A stretch of DNA of 64,000 nucleotides, from the NCBI GenBank assembly GCA_016806645.1, contig JACSYO010000415.1, positions 8,917,501-8,981,500 on the forward strand, written 5' to 3'. The notes beneath the pieces were generated by a model. The model worked only from the letters and a program-made list of their open reading frames with translations, was not told the origin of the DNA and did no database searches. The position numbers and the translations under genes are program-made. This DNA is from Ophiodon elongatus. Lineage: Eukaryota; Chordata; Actinopteri; Perciformes; Hexagrammidae. Positions 49,992 through 61,131 of the stretch are shown one piece after another (position 1 is the first letter of the stretch; every line of letters begins with the position of its first letter).

Positions 49992-50078
49992 CTGTTGTAG
50001 TGATGGAGACCCCTGGAGAGGGCAGTGTTTCCGTTGTACGTGCTGTGGTACAGAGCGTACATCCGCTTGGGAGGAGAG
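49992..50078 (-). CDS. phf1: phf1 penultimate exon
   Basis: The acceptor CCGTCCACAG precedes C-TCT-CCT-CCC. It reads (S)SPPKRMYALYHSTYNGNTA then LSRGLHHYN with Ser413 split. SSPPKRMYALYH lines up with SSPIRMFASFH of human PHF1, a recognisable short block in this linker. The donor is AACAG|GTTTCA, phase 2, matching the next exon. Confidence 0.87.
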
Positions 50079-50941
50079 CTGTGGACGGGACGCACAGGGG
50101 TTAAACACAACAATTGTTTCGCTACTTTAATCTTAAAATGAAATCATATTTTCAACCAGCTGTGTTTCAAAACAGTAAGAAAAAGTCTATAATAAAAAAA
50201 ATTGGAACAAAAACAACAACTTAAGTTACGAGATATTTTCCACCAAGACTTCTGCTGTCGTCCCCAAAACTATGTTGTTTTTTTTTAGGTCACATGATTT
50301 AAAAATAACATTTGAAAAAGTATTTTTTTTTTTTTCTCATAGTATTTTGTCTGTGTTGATGTATTGTGACAGCAGAGTCCATATCAGGGACATTTAGACA
50401 GCCTTTCCATCATAAACAAAGGAATAGGAAGTTTTCAACCAACAGTTGAGTAAGCGTTTTTTTTTAACTTGTGAAAATATGCAAAAAATAGGCGCTGTTT
50501 TTTCGATGTCGCAAACATGCCTGAAAGCAGGGTTAGTAAACAGTAAAAATGTTGCGATGTTTACTTCTCTTTTTTTTCTGTTCTTTTAAACTCAGTGCAG
50601 ACGGAGACAAATGGAATTTGTGGCTAAGATGACGAGAAAAGCAGAGGAAAAAGGGGCGAAAATTAGCATTTCCTGATAAATACCCATGACTACTGAAGAT
50701 TAATTTTACCTGGGAATGAATGTTAACTGTAACCTTTCCCACTAAAGTCAAAAGCCAGATATAAGTGGGTGTTAAGCTTTGTTCTCCAAAACGCCAGAGG
50801 GCTTACAAACAAAATAAAGTGTGAAGAATAAACTGAAACCTGGCAAAACGCCATAAGCCAACCTCCACAAAGCCATGGGGAAACTGTAATTTACTGTAAA
50901 CTCATATATCTCATATTCATGGGCTACTGTACACCCCTTAC
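50079..50941 (-). other. phf1 intron
   Basis: AT-rich intron with several T homopolymers near 50279-50336 and 50459-50466. No further feature is recognised. Confidence 0.85.
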
Positions 50942-51057
50942 CTCAAACTAAGCTCCTCCTCTGACTTCCTGGAGTTGTAGAGGCTGGCCCCTCCCATGTA
51001 GCCATGGCAACATGGCAGCAGCTCAATGGGGTTGGCAGCGACTGGGGGTGGACAAGC
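50942..51057 (-). CDS. phf1: phf1 linker exon
   Basis: The acceptor TGTGCACAG precedes GCT TGT CCA. It reads ACPPPVAANPIELLPCCHGY, then MGGASLYNSRKSEEELSL with Ser384 split. The donor is TTGAG|GTAAGG, phase 2. This is the poorly conserved region between the winged helix and the C-terminus, so it is supported by phase, splice sites and open frame more than by similarity. No known motif is seen. Confidence 0.85.
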
Positions 51058-52445
51058 CTGTGCACAGGAGACACACAGATCAGCTTGTGTCTGGATGCCA
51101 ACATTATCACAGGAATCGATCAAGCTCTGATATCTCCTGCAGAGGGAACGGTGAGTTTTGTGATAAATAGGTCGAGATAAAGAAAATCAAAAAGGGAAAA
51201 AAATAAAACAAATGAGTGAATATACATTCTTTAGAGCTTGGATTACATGTTCCTGCATTGCCTGAGTCCACACTAACAGAATTAATGGATGTGAGTCACA
51301 TCATCAGATGCTTAAATGTATCACCTCCTTTGCACATCCCATGTAGCTGTCTGGTTAGCGAGGCAGCTCTCCTGACACGAAGACTCACGACCCATGAAAA
51401 GTAAGAACACCAGAGCATCGCCGGAGCAATCAATCACTGGAAACGTCATCTGCGAGGAACGCCACCTAAAGGTTGCTGCAATTCTCTCTTCGCTGGACTG
51501 TGACGTACGGCACCTCACTCTGACCCATTATCATTCTCTTCTCTAGCGTTACTATTAGGATAGGAGATTATTATTCAGTGGCCTTAGTCGACGTCTGTGC
51601 CTTTAAATGGATGCGCTCTGTCAATACTGCACTGCCAAGGTGCCAGCGCCACCTGGCCAAGCTGTAATCGACTGCAAAGTGCACTTGGAAGTGATCCCGG
51701 GCTTCACATATCAGCATTCCTCCCCGTCTCACTTTCCCCGCGACAACGAACCTGCTCCTCCAAGACGGACGGAGATTAGCATCAATCAGAGCGGCACAAT
51801 GGGGCCTGGATGTGCCAGAGTGAAAACGAGTGCTGTGTGGAGAGTATTGTTCCAGGATTACTGTATGTGCACACACACGGATCAGAGTGTTGTGTAGGAG
51901 GACCCAGCACAAAGAGCGTTCAGCGATAAGAACGCTGTGTAAAAATAGTCGCTGCCACATGCGACGTCGCCTGTTTCATTGTGATCCGCTGGGAATTGGG
52001 GTTTGATGATCATGATAAATGTGGCGCTGAACTGCAGATGTTGATGAAATACATGAGCGGGTTTTTTTTTTCGTGCAGCCAAGTCTGTATTTGAATTATA
52101 CATTTTTAACTGAGGTAAAAGCACGACACTTCATCTCCCGCACGCTGTCTTTACTCCAACCGTCGACGAGTGTAAAGCATCAGCAGGCATTAAAGTACAA
52201 CGAGACGCAGAGGAAAAATACTGAGGCACTGAGCTGCACTGGGTGTTAAAAGACACGCCGACTGATTTAGACTGCGGAATGAACCTTCATCGCCGCCTTC
52301 TGACTGACAGGTTATTTGGATCGCGGAGAGCTGTTTACCTGGATGCATTAAAAAAAAAGAAAAAAAAGGAGAAAAAAAAATAATCAAAGAGGTTTTGTGG
52401 CCCAGAGCTCCCTCCTCGCCCTGAGCTGGAGACAGAAGCACTGAC
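51058..52445 (-). other. phf1 intron with a low-repeat segment
   Basis: About 51590-51900 is repeat-free, moderately GC-rich and open in several frames on both strands without splice signals. It could be a conserved non-coding element. The remainder holds A/T runs and nothing recognised. Confidence 0.75.
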
Positions 52446-52500
52446 CTGTGTCTCCATGATGCGACGCTTTGATTTACGCGACTCTGGCCCCCCCACTCTC
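52446..52500 (-). CDS. phf1: phf1 small basic exon
   Basis: A 55-base exon reading RVGGPESRKSKRRIMETQ. The frame is fixed by its neighbours: the upstream exon ends in phase 2, and the downstream exon begins in phase 0 after the ACACAG|GTCAGT donor. This requires the acceptor AGAG|G at 52501/52500 rather than the better-looking CTGCCAG|AG two bases earlier, which would shift the frame. The SRKSKRR cluster lies where human PHF1 has its own Arg/Lys-rich linker and may be a nuclear localisation signal. Acceptor choice is the least certain point of the phf1 model. Confidence 0.72.
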
Positions 52501-52738
52501 CTCTGGCAGGGTAGTGACAACGGGCTGAAGTGAAGAAAAACACACATAAATTAATGTACAAACACACACACACACACTCCCTGTGTGCAGTGTTTAGTTT
52601 ATTAGTGGGTCCCCATAAAAGCCTACTGGGAGGTGTAAAATACAAGACGATGAGAGCAGTGAGATGATGTACTAAATAATTTTGATGCATTATATTAGTG
52701 TGTGTATATATATCATAAAACAAGTTCCCTCATTTTTT

Positions 52739-52857
52739 CTCTTCTTCTTCTTCTTCTTCTTCTTCTTCTTCTTCTTCTTCTTCTTCTTCTTCTTCTTCTT
52801 CTTCTTCTTCTTCTTCTTCTTCTTCTTCTTCTTCTTCTTCTTCTTCTTCTTCTTCTT

Positions 52858-52887
<30 letters not shown>
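52739..52887. repeat. (GAA)49-type tract in a phf1 intron
   Basis: About 149 bases of uninterrupted TTC on plus; on the phf1 sense strand this is GAA/AAG. Confidence 0.97.
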
Positions 52888-52888
<1 letters not shown>

Positions 52889-53154
52889 AAACTGAACTTG
52901 TGTCCTGCAGCTCATCTCTTGAAAAGCAACATGCGGTCGGAAAACCCCCCAAAGTGACCCCTGAAGGCCGTAATGTCAATAACAACCCAACAATTTGAAA
53001 GTGTCGACTAGAATGAACAACATACTCTTAATTTTGCTCCATTTAGAGACCTAAAGTTAGGATAAATTAAAATGTATATTTTGTCCTAAAGAAAAGACCA
53101 AAGGATTCATCCCCGTGGTAGCATGAATGTGTTCTTCACATTGCGGTAATTGGA

Positions 53155-53225
53155 GTGCTTTGGTAGCCGAATGGTTAAAGGGCATGTAACCTAATTGCAA
53201 TGTTGACGATCCAATTACAGTCGTG
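53155..53225 (+). mobile_element. tRNA-like SINE fragment
   Basis: 'ttggtagccgaatggttaaa' is an A-box-like tRNA start; 'gacgatccaattac' is a weak B box. It does not fold as a tRNA. Confidence 0.35.
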
Positions 53226-53574
53226 ACTTTTTTTTTTACAATTCATACGGTCTAATGTCCAATAGAGGTGAGAAGGCCCAAAAGTATTAACTGCAAATCT
53301 GGCCATTGATAACGAGTTATCTTGTGTATAAAGTTGACATTCTGGCCTGGAGGTGAAGACAATACAAGGCACGGTCTGACATGGAGAAGAGTTTACTGTA
53401 CATTAATGTTCTCAGTGTTCCCATCTGCTATCAGGGCAAACCACCTTCAAATTACTTTACATATCAAATTGTGAACAATCTGAGTGAATATAGGTTTGTG
53501 TGTCAGCAGTGTGACTTTGGCTATTGTATTATGTACTACTTGTTGCCAGTTAAGTTGAGGAAGTATAAATTTAG

Positions 53575-54020
53575 ACAGCAGATATCTCCGGAAAAGGATA
53601 AACCTAAGCCCCTATTTGACTGCAGGAACTTTTCCCAGGAACTAGAAACGTTTCAAACGAAGGGACCAGAGTCTAAATTAATTTCCGGGGACAATCTTTG
53701 GGGACATTTAACCCCAAAAGACCCTGGTTGGAGGGTAGCACTATTTGAAAGTACTGGAGCTTTTCGAGGTGGGGTTTGCAGGGATGACCCTGGCTGATTG
53801 CTCAAACACAGACACCGTCACAGCTCCAACTCGTGTACAGTTGCATTCCTAAAATAAGGAAGTCCTCTGGGATCGATGTAAATCGATTAATTTGCCCGAT
53901 CTTCAGACGGCTATGGAAACGCAGACAACAACGGGCTGAAGGAACGAACCTTTTAATTCCTTGAAAAGTAGTCCAGGGACTAAAATTACCAAGAACGTCT
54001 TGGTGGAAACACGGCTTAAC
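53575..54020. mobile_element. MITE-like repeat in a phf1 intron
   Basis: 'caggaacttttcccaggaac' on the left and 'gtccagggactaaaattacc', 'ttggtggaaacacggctta' on the right are mutually inverted in part. A plus-strand open frame across it is accidental. Confidence 0.5.
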
Positions 54021-54389
54021 ATATTTAATGTCTAAACATTGTCCATTCTCTTCTGTCTAGTCAAAGCGAACCTCTTACATTTCTCTCAGAACGAGGGGTG
54101 AAGCCGAAAGCGAAGTAAGATCAGTGTCTCTCTCTGACTACAGGAAAACTTGCAGCCTGTAGCTTTAGATGAGCAAAGGGAACTGGAGGATAAATTACTG
54201 AAGATATTAATTTTGTTTCCATGTCAGAGAAACGTTATACTTGTGTTTCAGGGACTCAAATAATATGATTTTACTGACTGCAAATGATTCCATTGTAATT
54301 CAGTCTGAATGAGCTCCAGCTAATTGCTGAAAATATGAAAAAGGAAAAGTGTGTCTATGAAATCTGCAGACTACAGGACACGTGCACAC

Positions 54390-54507
<118 letters not shown>

Positions 54508-54713
54508 ATGGATGTACAAACGTAAGCACTCAGGGGGGCTTAATGCTCTTTTAGGAGAATAATAAGACACTGATACTTTTGCTGGCATACGAAAATTGCA
54601 GCCCTTTGATTCGCATGTTAATTGTTCATGCGTAATGACTATTTGCCCTGTGGGAATCCCCGAGCTGTTATTGAGATAAGAGCTGAAAAGAGAGGCGCTG
54701 TCCTTACACTGAC

Positions 54714-54845
54714 CTTCTCCGGTGCGTGATGTTGATAGGCTGGTCGGTGATGAGGGGCGACGAATCGGACGTCAGCGGAGGTGGGGCTCGGACCTGGAGC
54801 CCGAAAAGACACTTCTTCTTCTTGATCTCCTTTCCAGAGACAAAC
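54714..54845 (-). CDS. phf1: phf1 exon: wing loop and linker
   Basis: The acceptor CCGCCCCAG precedes G-TTT-GTC-TCT. The peptide begins FVSGKEIKKKKCLFGLQVRA, then a Pro/Ser/Thr-rich stretch ending NITHRR. IKKKK (290-294) is the basic wing loop that in PHF1 and MTF2 inserts into CpG-containing DNA; all lysines are present. There are two possible donors six bases apart, AAG|GTCAGT (end 54714, used here) and AGT|GTAAGG (end 54708). Both are phase 2, so either keeps the frame; the longer form adds two residues. Confidence 0.9.
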
Positions 54846-55327
54846 CTGGGGCGGGATTAAATATACAGCTTGTATGTTCTGGTGTTCTGAAATACTTTTT
54901 TCATTACTCCTCTTTGATGCTAATAATGCATTTTACATAGTGTAACAACATGTACCTATTCTCCCGTTGAAAAACAAAGACATTTCAAAGTCAGTGACTG
55001 TGTAATTAAGTATACATAATTAGAGCAGCCTTTTTTTTTTTTTGCAAAAGGCAATTAGACCTCTTGACTGGTTATTGTTAATACCAACAGCTTGTGTTCT
55101 CTTCCAACAGGACAAAATAAGCACCAAAAAGTGTTTAATTTCATCTGGTCTAATTGCCGGCTACATTTTATTCAAAGCCACACGTTTCATTTTGCTCATT
55201 TCAGCCTGCATGTCCACCGCTGCGAGCCGCGGAGCACTAAGACGACCCCTCTATTCATGGAGCGCTGCTCATCAATCCAGTCATGTGTGGTGGGTGTTTA
55301 TTCTTCTCATCATATGCGGCGACTTAC

Positions 55328-55395
55328 CTGTCCTTGTGGGAGTTCAGAGCGTTGAGGAGATTGTGACAGCGGTCTTGCCTTGGCGTGTCAGAGAG
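55328..55395 (-). CDS. phf1: phf1 exon: extended winged-helix region, part 2
   Basis: The acceptor GTCCTCTAG precedes CTC TCT GAC ACG. It reads LSDTPRQDRCHNLLNALNSH then KD, with Arg283 split. It is near-identical in pattern to human PHF1 (LSDTPKGER...LLSALNSHKDR). The donor is GGACAG|GTAAGT, phase 2. The plus-strand reading of the same bases is an accidental open frame. Confidence 0.93.
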
Positions 55396-56003
55396 CTAGA
55401 GGACAGACAGGAATGAAAAATCAAAGCGGTGTTTACACAGTGGACGGCCATCAGACAGAAAACCTTTAATGCAAAGGACGATTTTCTTTTACGGGGGCGC
55501 TGACAGGAATAATGTTGATGTGTGAGGAGTACAGCTACATGGCTGTAAAACCCTGCTGCCATGTGATGACAGGGCAAACAATACGTTTCAAAATGTCTTA
55601 AAAAGAGCTTAAAAGGAGAACCCAAAACCTCGCAGGAAATAATCCCCCCCTGGTGTGTACTTCTATCTACCAGTCGCTGTGGAGAAACTTCAGACTTTAA
55701 AATGGGTAACATCACAACTGTGAGCATTAGCCCTCTAGTTTGAGGAGTCGTCAAAACTCATTCATGTTTGCAAATGCTGGTCAGAGTGTCCGAGAGTCTC
55801 GGACCTAGATCTTAAAAAGATACAATGTCAAACGCAATTCTCAGTGGCGTTTCACTTTAAGCTGACGTAGAGGTCGTGTTTTCTTTTTTACTTTAAAAAT
55901 TTACTTTAATGGCGGCTAATAGGCTTTAAGCCTCAAATGCAAAAAAGGCAGGCAGCATTTCACATTATTTCATCATGGTGCTTGAACGGGGAAATATCAA
56001 TAC

Positions 56004-56127
56004 CGCGCCCAGGAGCAACGAGTCCCAATTCTCATTGGTGAAGGACAGGATTTCATGGTCAAAATCAAAGTATTTCCTCTTGCAGCACAGCGAGAGATGG
56101 TAGAGCACTAAATGAGCCAAATCCATC
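56004..56127 (-). CDS. phf1: phf1 exon: extended winged-helix region, part 1
   Basis: The acceptor AAATGCAG precedes GATGGATTTG. The peptide begins (W)MDLAHLVLYHLSLCCKRKY, continues FDFDHEILSF and ends WDSLLLGA. This is the extended homology region after PHD2 that folds as a winged helix in PHF1 and MTF2. The exon ends GCG|GTATTG, phase 0. This donor is weaker than its neighbours, and the residue before the junction is Ala where human PHF1 has Glu (LLLGELSDTP). Confidence 0.93.
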
Positions 56128-56599
56128 CTGCATTTCAAACGAAAAAAAAGATTAGATATAAGAAACAGGTAAAACATAAAGTGATAAAAAAACATATTTA
56201 GTTTTTTTTTTATTTCAGATAATTTTATTTCAGAATATTTGTGAGCCTCCCTTGATTTACCATATTTGTATTACTATATAAAGATATTATTACAATGAAT
56301 TAGCAACATCAATATGTGATGTGTTGTTGTGTGAAGTAGCATTGGCTAAAACAATTATAGGGCAGGTCCATCTGCTTTCATTTGATATTTTTTTTAGGAA
56401 ATGCCCACTCAGACGTTAGCAAAAAGCTAACCGCGCGTAGGTTAGCAAAGTAAGCTAATCAACAAGGTAATGAATGATGTGAACACTAGCACTAGCTGAG
56501 TGAACATAAGCTGTGATAAGTTTGGAAATAACTGAAAGGGTTTGTTAGGATTTATTTTTCAAAGTGGGGTTGTATTCATAATGTAAAATTACCGTTTTG

Positions 56600-56960
56600 T
56601 CAATTAAATCTTGGCGCTTTCAAGAGAGGTCAGTTCCCCGTCGGAAAGGGGGTTTAAGTGTACGCTATATTTGGAATATTTTCACCACAGCTTTACCTCG
56701 CCATCCGACGGCCCTTTCCGCTGAGGAACTGAGGCTATTATATTGCTCTGTTGAAGGCCACAAGCCTCCATTGACAAAAAAAAACTTAATTTCATGGTGC
56801 GTCGATCAGTTAGTTTGTGTTTTTGTGTGACTTTCGGATCCGAACGAATTGGACGTCGACACAGCAGAACATTGCTTAGTTTCCGTGCCGGTACACCTGT
56901 CTGCATCTCCAAACTGGGAGCGTGCCGATCGCTTTTATTGTAAGTAATACACTGACTGGA
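56600..56960. repeat. probable interspersed repeat in a phf1 intron
   Basis: 'ctgttgaaggccacaagcct' followed by 'ccattgaca' and an A run resembles a known teleost element. Class unknown. Confidence 0.3.
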
Positions 56961-57326
56961 TAAGGTTATAGGCTTTGTATACATGTAGCAGAAACCTACG
57001 TCAGGTCACGAAAAGGTTTTCAGAGGGGCATAGGAAAATATAGTTCTGACGCTAAAACATACGTACTTCAACCAAAATCTTTATGTTTTGATTTAAATAC
57101 TTAAGGGACACAACTGGGAAGCTACAGTATGATATAAATACCTCAAAAATAATTTAAATAATGGACCTGCCCTTTCAGGTTTCTCTCAACCTAGACATCG
57201 AATGTACTGAAAAATTACTTATTCTGTTGCGAATGATTTATTCAAATGTACTATGTGAAAGCAGCTGGTTTTAACTCCTTTATCTTGCTGAAAACATGTC
57301 AGTAAAGGTTTTACTGTTAACATCAC

Positions 57327-57395
57327 CAGGTCATGGGTAGTCTTTGGATGGTCTCGGGTCCCTTTGTACACACCGAGCACTGGAACTGATAAAAC
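57327..57395 (-). CDS. phf1: phf1 exon: end of PHD2
   Basis: A short exon (69 bases). The acceptor is a run of T ending TTTTAG, then G-TTT-TAT-CAG. It reads FYQFQCSVCTKGPETIQRLP and ends MT with Trp219 split. C202 and C205 are the last PHD2 zinc ligands. The donor is ACCTG|GTGATG, phase 2. The exon sits alone between introns of about 2.3 kb and 1.2 kb. Confidence 0.9.
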
Positions 57396-58489
57396 CTAAA
57401 AAAAAAGACAAATCAGGAAAAAAACAGCATCATGTGACTTCATGTGGAATATGATTCATCCTAAAAAAAAAGTGTATTTTTTTTTCTCTTTGATTAATCA
57501 ATTTGTCATTTTGTAAAAAAAAAAAAAAAACAGAAAAAAACCCAACTGTCATCTTAAATCTTGTCTTTATGCTTTGTTGCACAATCTCTGTGAAATTGTG
57601 AAATCTCTATTTTGGTGCAGACTTCTTATCATTTCGTCCAAGTTCTTCATGTACAATGTGATTTCTCCCCCTTTATCTTCCTCGCACACATGTCTCTGTT
57701 CTCGAGATATTTTATCATACAAATCAACCTGAACCTGATAATAAGCAGACAGGTGTGTTCGTTTTCCCTGTAATAACATTCTGTTGTGGGTGACCCTGAA
57801 AACTCAGCTCACCAACAATGTGTGCGTCTGCCCTTCCGCGGTATATGCACGTGTTCGCTGAAGGTCATCGGGAAAGATGAAGCGCAGACACAGTATGACG
57901 ACAGCAAATGCTTACTATTCCAACTGTGAACTCGGGCTTCACTCTTCCTCCATCACCTGCTCAGCAGATGTTGTACCAATCCGGCCTCGCTCTCCCCGAC
58001 TGTCAATCTAAATCTAATCCCTCCTTTTCTTCCCTGCCTCAGACAGGCTTCGGCAATAACAAGGTGTCAGGGTGGGTGTGGAGCCCGGTCGGCTAACACA
58101 GGTGGTTAATGACAATAACGACTTAATGGATGGATACATTTTATTACACGCTTGAGATGCAGCCCACCAAACTGCACCGGGATCAGCGTCTCGTATATCC
58201 TCCCCCCATCATATCTGATCGACTCACAGAGAGGTGATACGTCTGCTGCGCCGTCCTTTTGCTCCGAGTGTGTGAGCAGCTCTAGTCCCTGTAGCACAAG
58301 TCAGTGAGTACATTAACATGCACACTAATGATTCAGTCCTACGCTAATTAAGGTAGTTCTCTGACAAGTGAAGCTGTCATGGAGACGCCTTCCTGTGATT
58401 ATCTTAATCAGCCTGGAATCTACTGCTTGCGGCTTAAATGCGCTGCTTTTCTCTGTTTTTTATGATTGTAAACTGAATATCTTTGAGGG

Positions 58490-58640
58490 TTTTCGAATGT
58501 TTGGTTGGACAAAACATGCAATTTTGAAGACATCACCTCTGTCTGAGAAATTGCAATGGGTGTTTTTTCACTATTTTCGGACATTTTAGAGATTAAACGA
58601 TTTAATCAATTAATCAAACGCGTTGTCGACAGATTATTTG
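58490..58640. repeat. interspersed repeat family D (partial, in a phf1 intron)
   Basis: Ends 'gattaaacgatttaatcaat' plus 'taatcaaacgcgttgtcgac', matching the family D terminus. Confidence 0.5.
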
Positions 58641-59204
58641 GAAATGAAAATAAAAAGTTTGCAATCAAAGTATATTTCACTCAGTTGGCACAGGTAGGTT
58701 TTTCTGCTCAATCTAACCTGGATATTGTACCTCGCAAAGTCAACGATATGTGGTGAGCGGCCACGAAATAAAAAAAATCAATATAAACCAGGTTAACAAA
58801 GAAAAAGAACACATTCCAAATATTAGATCCTGATAGAAATATCAGCAAGATATTGTCGGCTAGTATTGACTTCACACACACATACTGTATGTGTATCGGC
58901 ATGAATGTTGACAGATAATCAAATAGAAAGAAATATTTTTATTATTCTTAAACTGGCAATAGGCAATTTTTGCTTTAGCTTATAATTATGAAGTAAATGT
59001 TGATCGCACAATGTAATGGATGGAATAATGACACCATCCGTGTTTAAATTGGTTGGTTAGCTTTAACTATGCAATTCTGTCTGGCTTGATTTACGGCAAG
59101 GGCATCTCAGTTACTATCCCACGTAGCGAAAAGGTCGAACGGTGGGACGATCGAAGTAACTGTGATAAAAAAATAAAAAATGTGGTCTGTCCTGTGCTCT
59201 GTTG

Positions 59205-59290
59205 CCAACGAAGTAGCTAACTCTCGCTCCAAAAGTCGCTAAAAGTCGACAGATGATGTCACGAGCAAAATGTGCATGAAGCTTAGTAGT
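59205..59290. repeat. interspersed repeat family E (partial)
   Basis: 'ctgttgccaacgaagtagct' and 'ccaaaagtcgctaaaagtcg' as in the copy at 13550. Confidence 0.5.
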
Positions 59291-59660
59291 TGTTTCGGTT
59301 GCAGCGAGGGAAAGACCCCCTGCTAGAGCCGTGGACTGCGATTACTCTGAGCTGCACGGGGAATTAATTACAATATGATAATGTGGGGGGATTTGAAAAG
59401 TTGTCCATTGCCATTTTAATTTGTTAATCCTGATTTCTTAAATTAAAGTTGAAAATATTTCCGTTGTCCAGTGTATCATTATCCCAATGTATTAATCTTT
59501 GACACCCGAAATATTGATATCCACTTCACAAACAGTCTCGCTGAGTTTTGGTGTGCATATGAACATATTCAGAGCTTATGACATTATAGTCATTGCGACG
59601 ACGAAGTTATACTTCTGAATGTTAAGAATCCAGAGCTTTTTTTAATGCTCAGTGACCCAC

Positions 59661-59756
59661 CTGTCTCCATACAGCAGTGGCTTGGTTAGACACTGTGTGC
59701 AGGCCTCGTGGAACCACTGGCCACAGCTTCCACACTGCAACATCTTCAGGTTCCAC
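59661..59756 (-). CDS. phf1: phf1 exon: core of PHD2
   Basis: The acceptor TGCACTGCAG precedes G-TGG-AAC-CTG. It reads WNLKMLQCGSCGQWFHEACT and continues QCLTKPLLYGD. It carries zinc ligands C172, C175, H180 and C183. KPLLYGDR is shared with PHF1 rather than MTF2 or PHF19, which supports the orthologue call. The donor is GACAG|GTGGGT, phase 2. Confidence 0.95.
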
Positions 59757-61036
59757 CTGCAGTGCAACAACACGCAAACATCAAGACCCTTCAAACACAC
59801 CAATGCATGCATGTGTCTAACATCTGCCACCAGACACGTTTGTATTTATGCATAATTGAGGGAAGACTGAAGGCTGACGACTGAGGCTGACAGTTCTCAT
59901 TTTCTGAGCTGAAATGTGTCTTCAGGTGTAAACTCCCACCGGATCCCGCTACTCATAAAGATACGGCAGTTTGTTTCATACTTATTTACGTGCCAGGTGG
60001 GCGGGGGTTCACCACACATAAGCAAAAGGAGCAAATCAAAAAAAAAAATTAAACACCGCAAATGCATTAAAAAGAGTTTGGTGCAACATTTTTGGTTTTG
60101 ATTGACAGCTCACCTAACAGTAACTGAACTGACGCAGCGAACATCTCTCACGTCATTCCGAGAAAGTCAAAACAAACTCAAAATAAAATCCTGCTGATAC
60201 AGTTTGACACATGTCTGATATGCTGCGTGCAATTTGCAAAGAATCCACAGGACGACTTTGGCTGAGATGAGATCGCGCTTTCGGAGAAAATGCCAAACGT
60301 TAAAAGGGCACACATGAGCTGTACATTCAAACTTAAACTGGCCTCTGCGGTGTAACTCACTCTCCAGGTCCGGCGCAGTAGCAGTAGCACTGCTGCTGAT
60401 TGGTCAGATGCTGCGGGTCCCAGTCCAAAGACGACAGCTGGTAGGGGAGTCGGAGTTTCATAAATTGCATGAGCCGAGCGAAGCGTCCCCGCTTGAGCGC
60501 CCCGCCTCTCTGAAAACACAATTTTAGGACAGAACTGATTGGTCGGTGAACCCTCAAATCACTGTCGTGTCAGAGCAGCGAGGGAGACGGATCGCATTCG
60601 GTGGGGAGAAAGCAATTCGTCTCATTTTATTGTAGGTCAGCCGTGAGAGATAGTGTCCGAAGCAGCGGAAGTCTGGACAATGAGATATGGACGTTGACCG
60701 ATTGACAATTAACCGGGTGCTTTTTCATCTCATATCTACAGAACTGGAGCACATGTGATTGATTGACTTTAAATGTACTTCTCTCAACTTCAGCGTAGTT
60801 TTTCAGCTTCATAACTATTGATTCTCCGCGATTTCTTGGACACAATGTAGAACATCTCATATTGAAGTCAATACTGAGGGAATTAGTGTGTTTTTCTGCT
60901 GTACACAACAGTATCGTGGCAGCAAAGCCTGATGAATTTGACTGGATGTCTCCCACATTACACACTGAATGTTCCCCCCACCCCCAACCCCCCCTCCCCC
61001 CACCCGAGTGTGAGACGGAGAGATTAGCAGCCTGAC
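59757..61036 (-). other. phf1 introns flanking the linker/PHD2 exon
   Basis: Intronic sequence on either side of the exon at 60361-60509. A C-rich run lies near 60976-61003 on the plus strand. Nothing else is recognised. Confidence 0.75.
60361..60509 (-). CDS. phf1: phf1 exon: linker and start of PHD2
   Basis: The acceptor TGTGTTTTCAG precedes AGA GGC GGG GCG. The peptide opens RGGALKRGRFARLMQFMKLR and ends WDPQHLTNQQQCYCYCAGPG, with the last codon split GA|G (Glu164). RGGALK-x(n)-MKL-LPY-x(n)-LDWDP is the conserved Polycomb-like linker between PHD1 and PHD2. The CYCYC cluster (155-159) holds the first PHD2 zinc ligands. The donor is GGAGA|GTGAGT. Confidence 0.95.
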
Positions 61037-61131
61037 CTTGGTTGCGACTGCAAAGACACATTGCCGACATATCCACGAGTCGCTGTCAGCTTCCGGTTCC
61101 ATGGCTGGCGTGTGGCACTCTGGATGATAAC
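61037..61131 (-). CDS. phf1: phf1 exon: second half of PHD1
   Basis: The acceptor CCCATTACAG precedes GTTATCATCC, so the split codon is Gly83. It reads YHPECHTPAMEPEADSDSWI then CRQCVFAVATK, supplying the remaining PHD1 zinc ligands H85, C88, C104 and C107 and the typical Trp before the last CxxC. The donor is ACC AAG|GTCAGG, phase 0. Together with the previous exon this is a complete C4HC3 PHD finger. In this family PHD1 is not a strong methyl-lysine reader. Confidence 0.94.

Larger units (their letters stand above)
54846..57326 (-). other. phf1 introns around the winged-helix exons
   Basis: Covers the intronic parts between 54846 and 57326, excluding the exons at 55328-55395 and 56004-56127. 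A repeat-like segment sits at 56600-56960. The rest is AT-rich with nothing recognised. Confidence 0.75.
57396..59660 (-). other. phf1 intron between the PHD2 exons (about 2.3 kb)
   Basis: Contains interspersed repeat copies at 58490-58640 and 59205-59290, and A/T runs near 57477-57540. The stretch 57800-58400 is non-repetitive and might be conserved non-coding sequence. No exon is seen. Confidence 0.78.

Noticed and set aside
53381..53797. 138-residue plus frame
   Set aside because: Mostly inside a MITE-like repeat in a phf1 intron, antisense to the gene.
55042..55416. 124-residue plus frame with hydrophobic stretches
   Set aside because: Overlaps a confirmed phf1 exon on the other strand; no homology seen.
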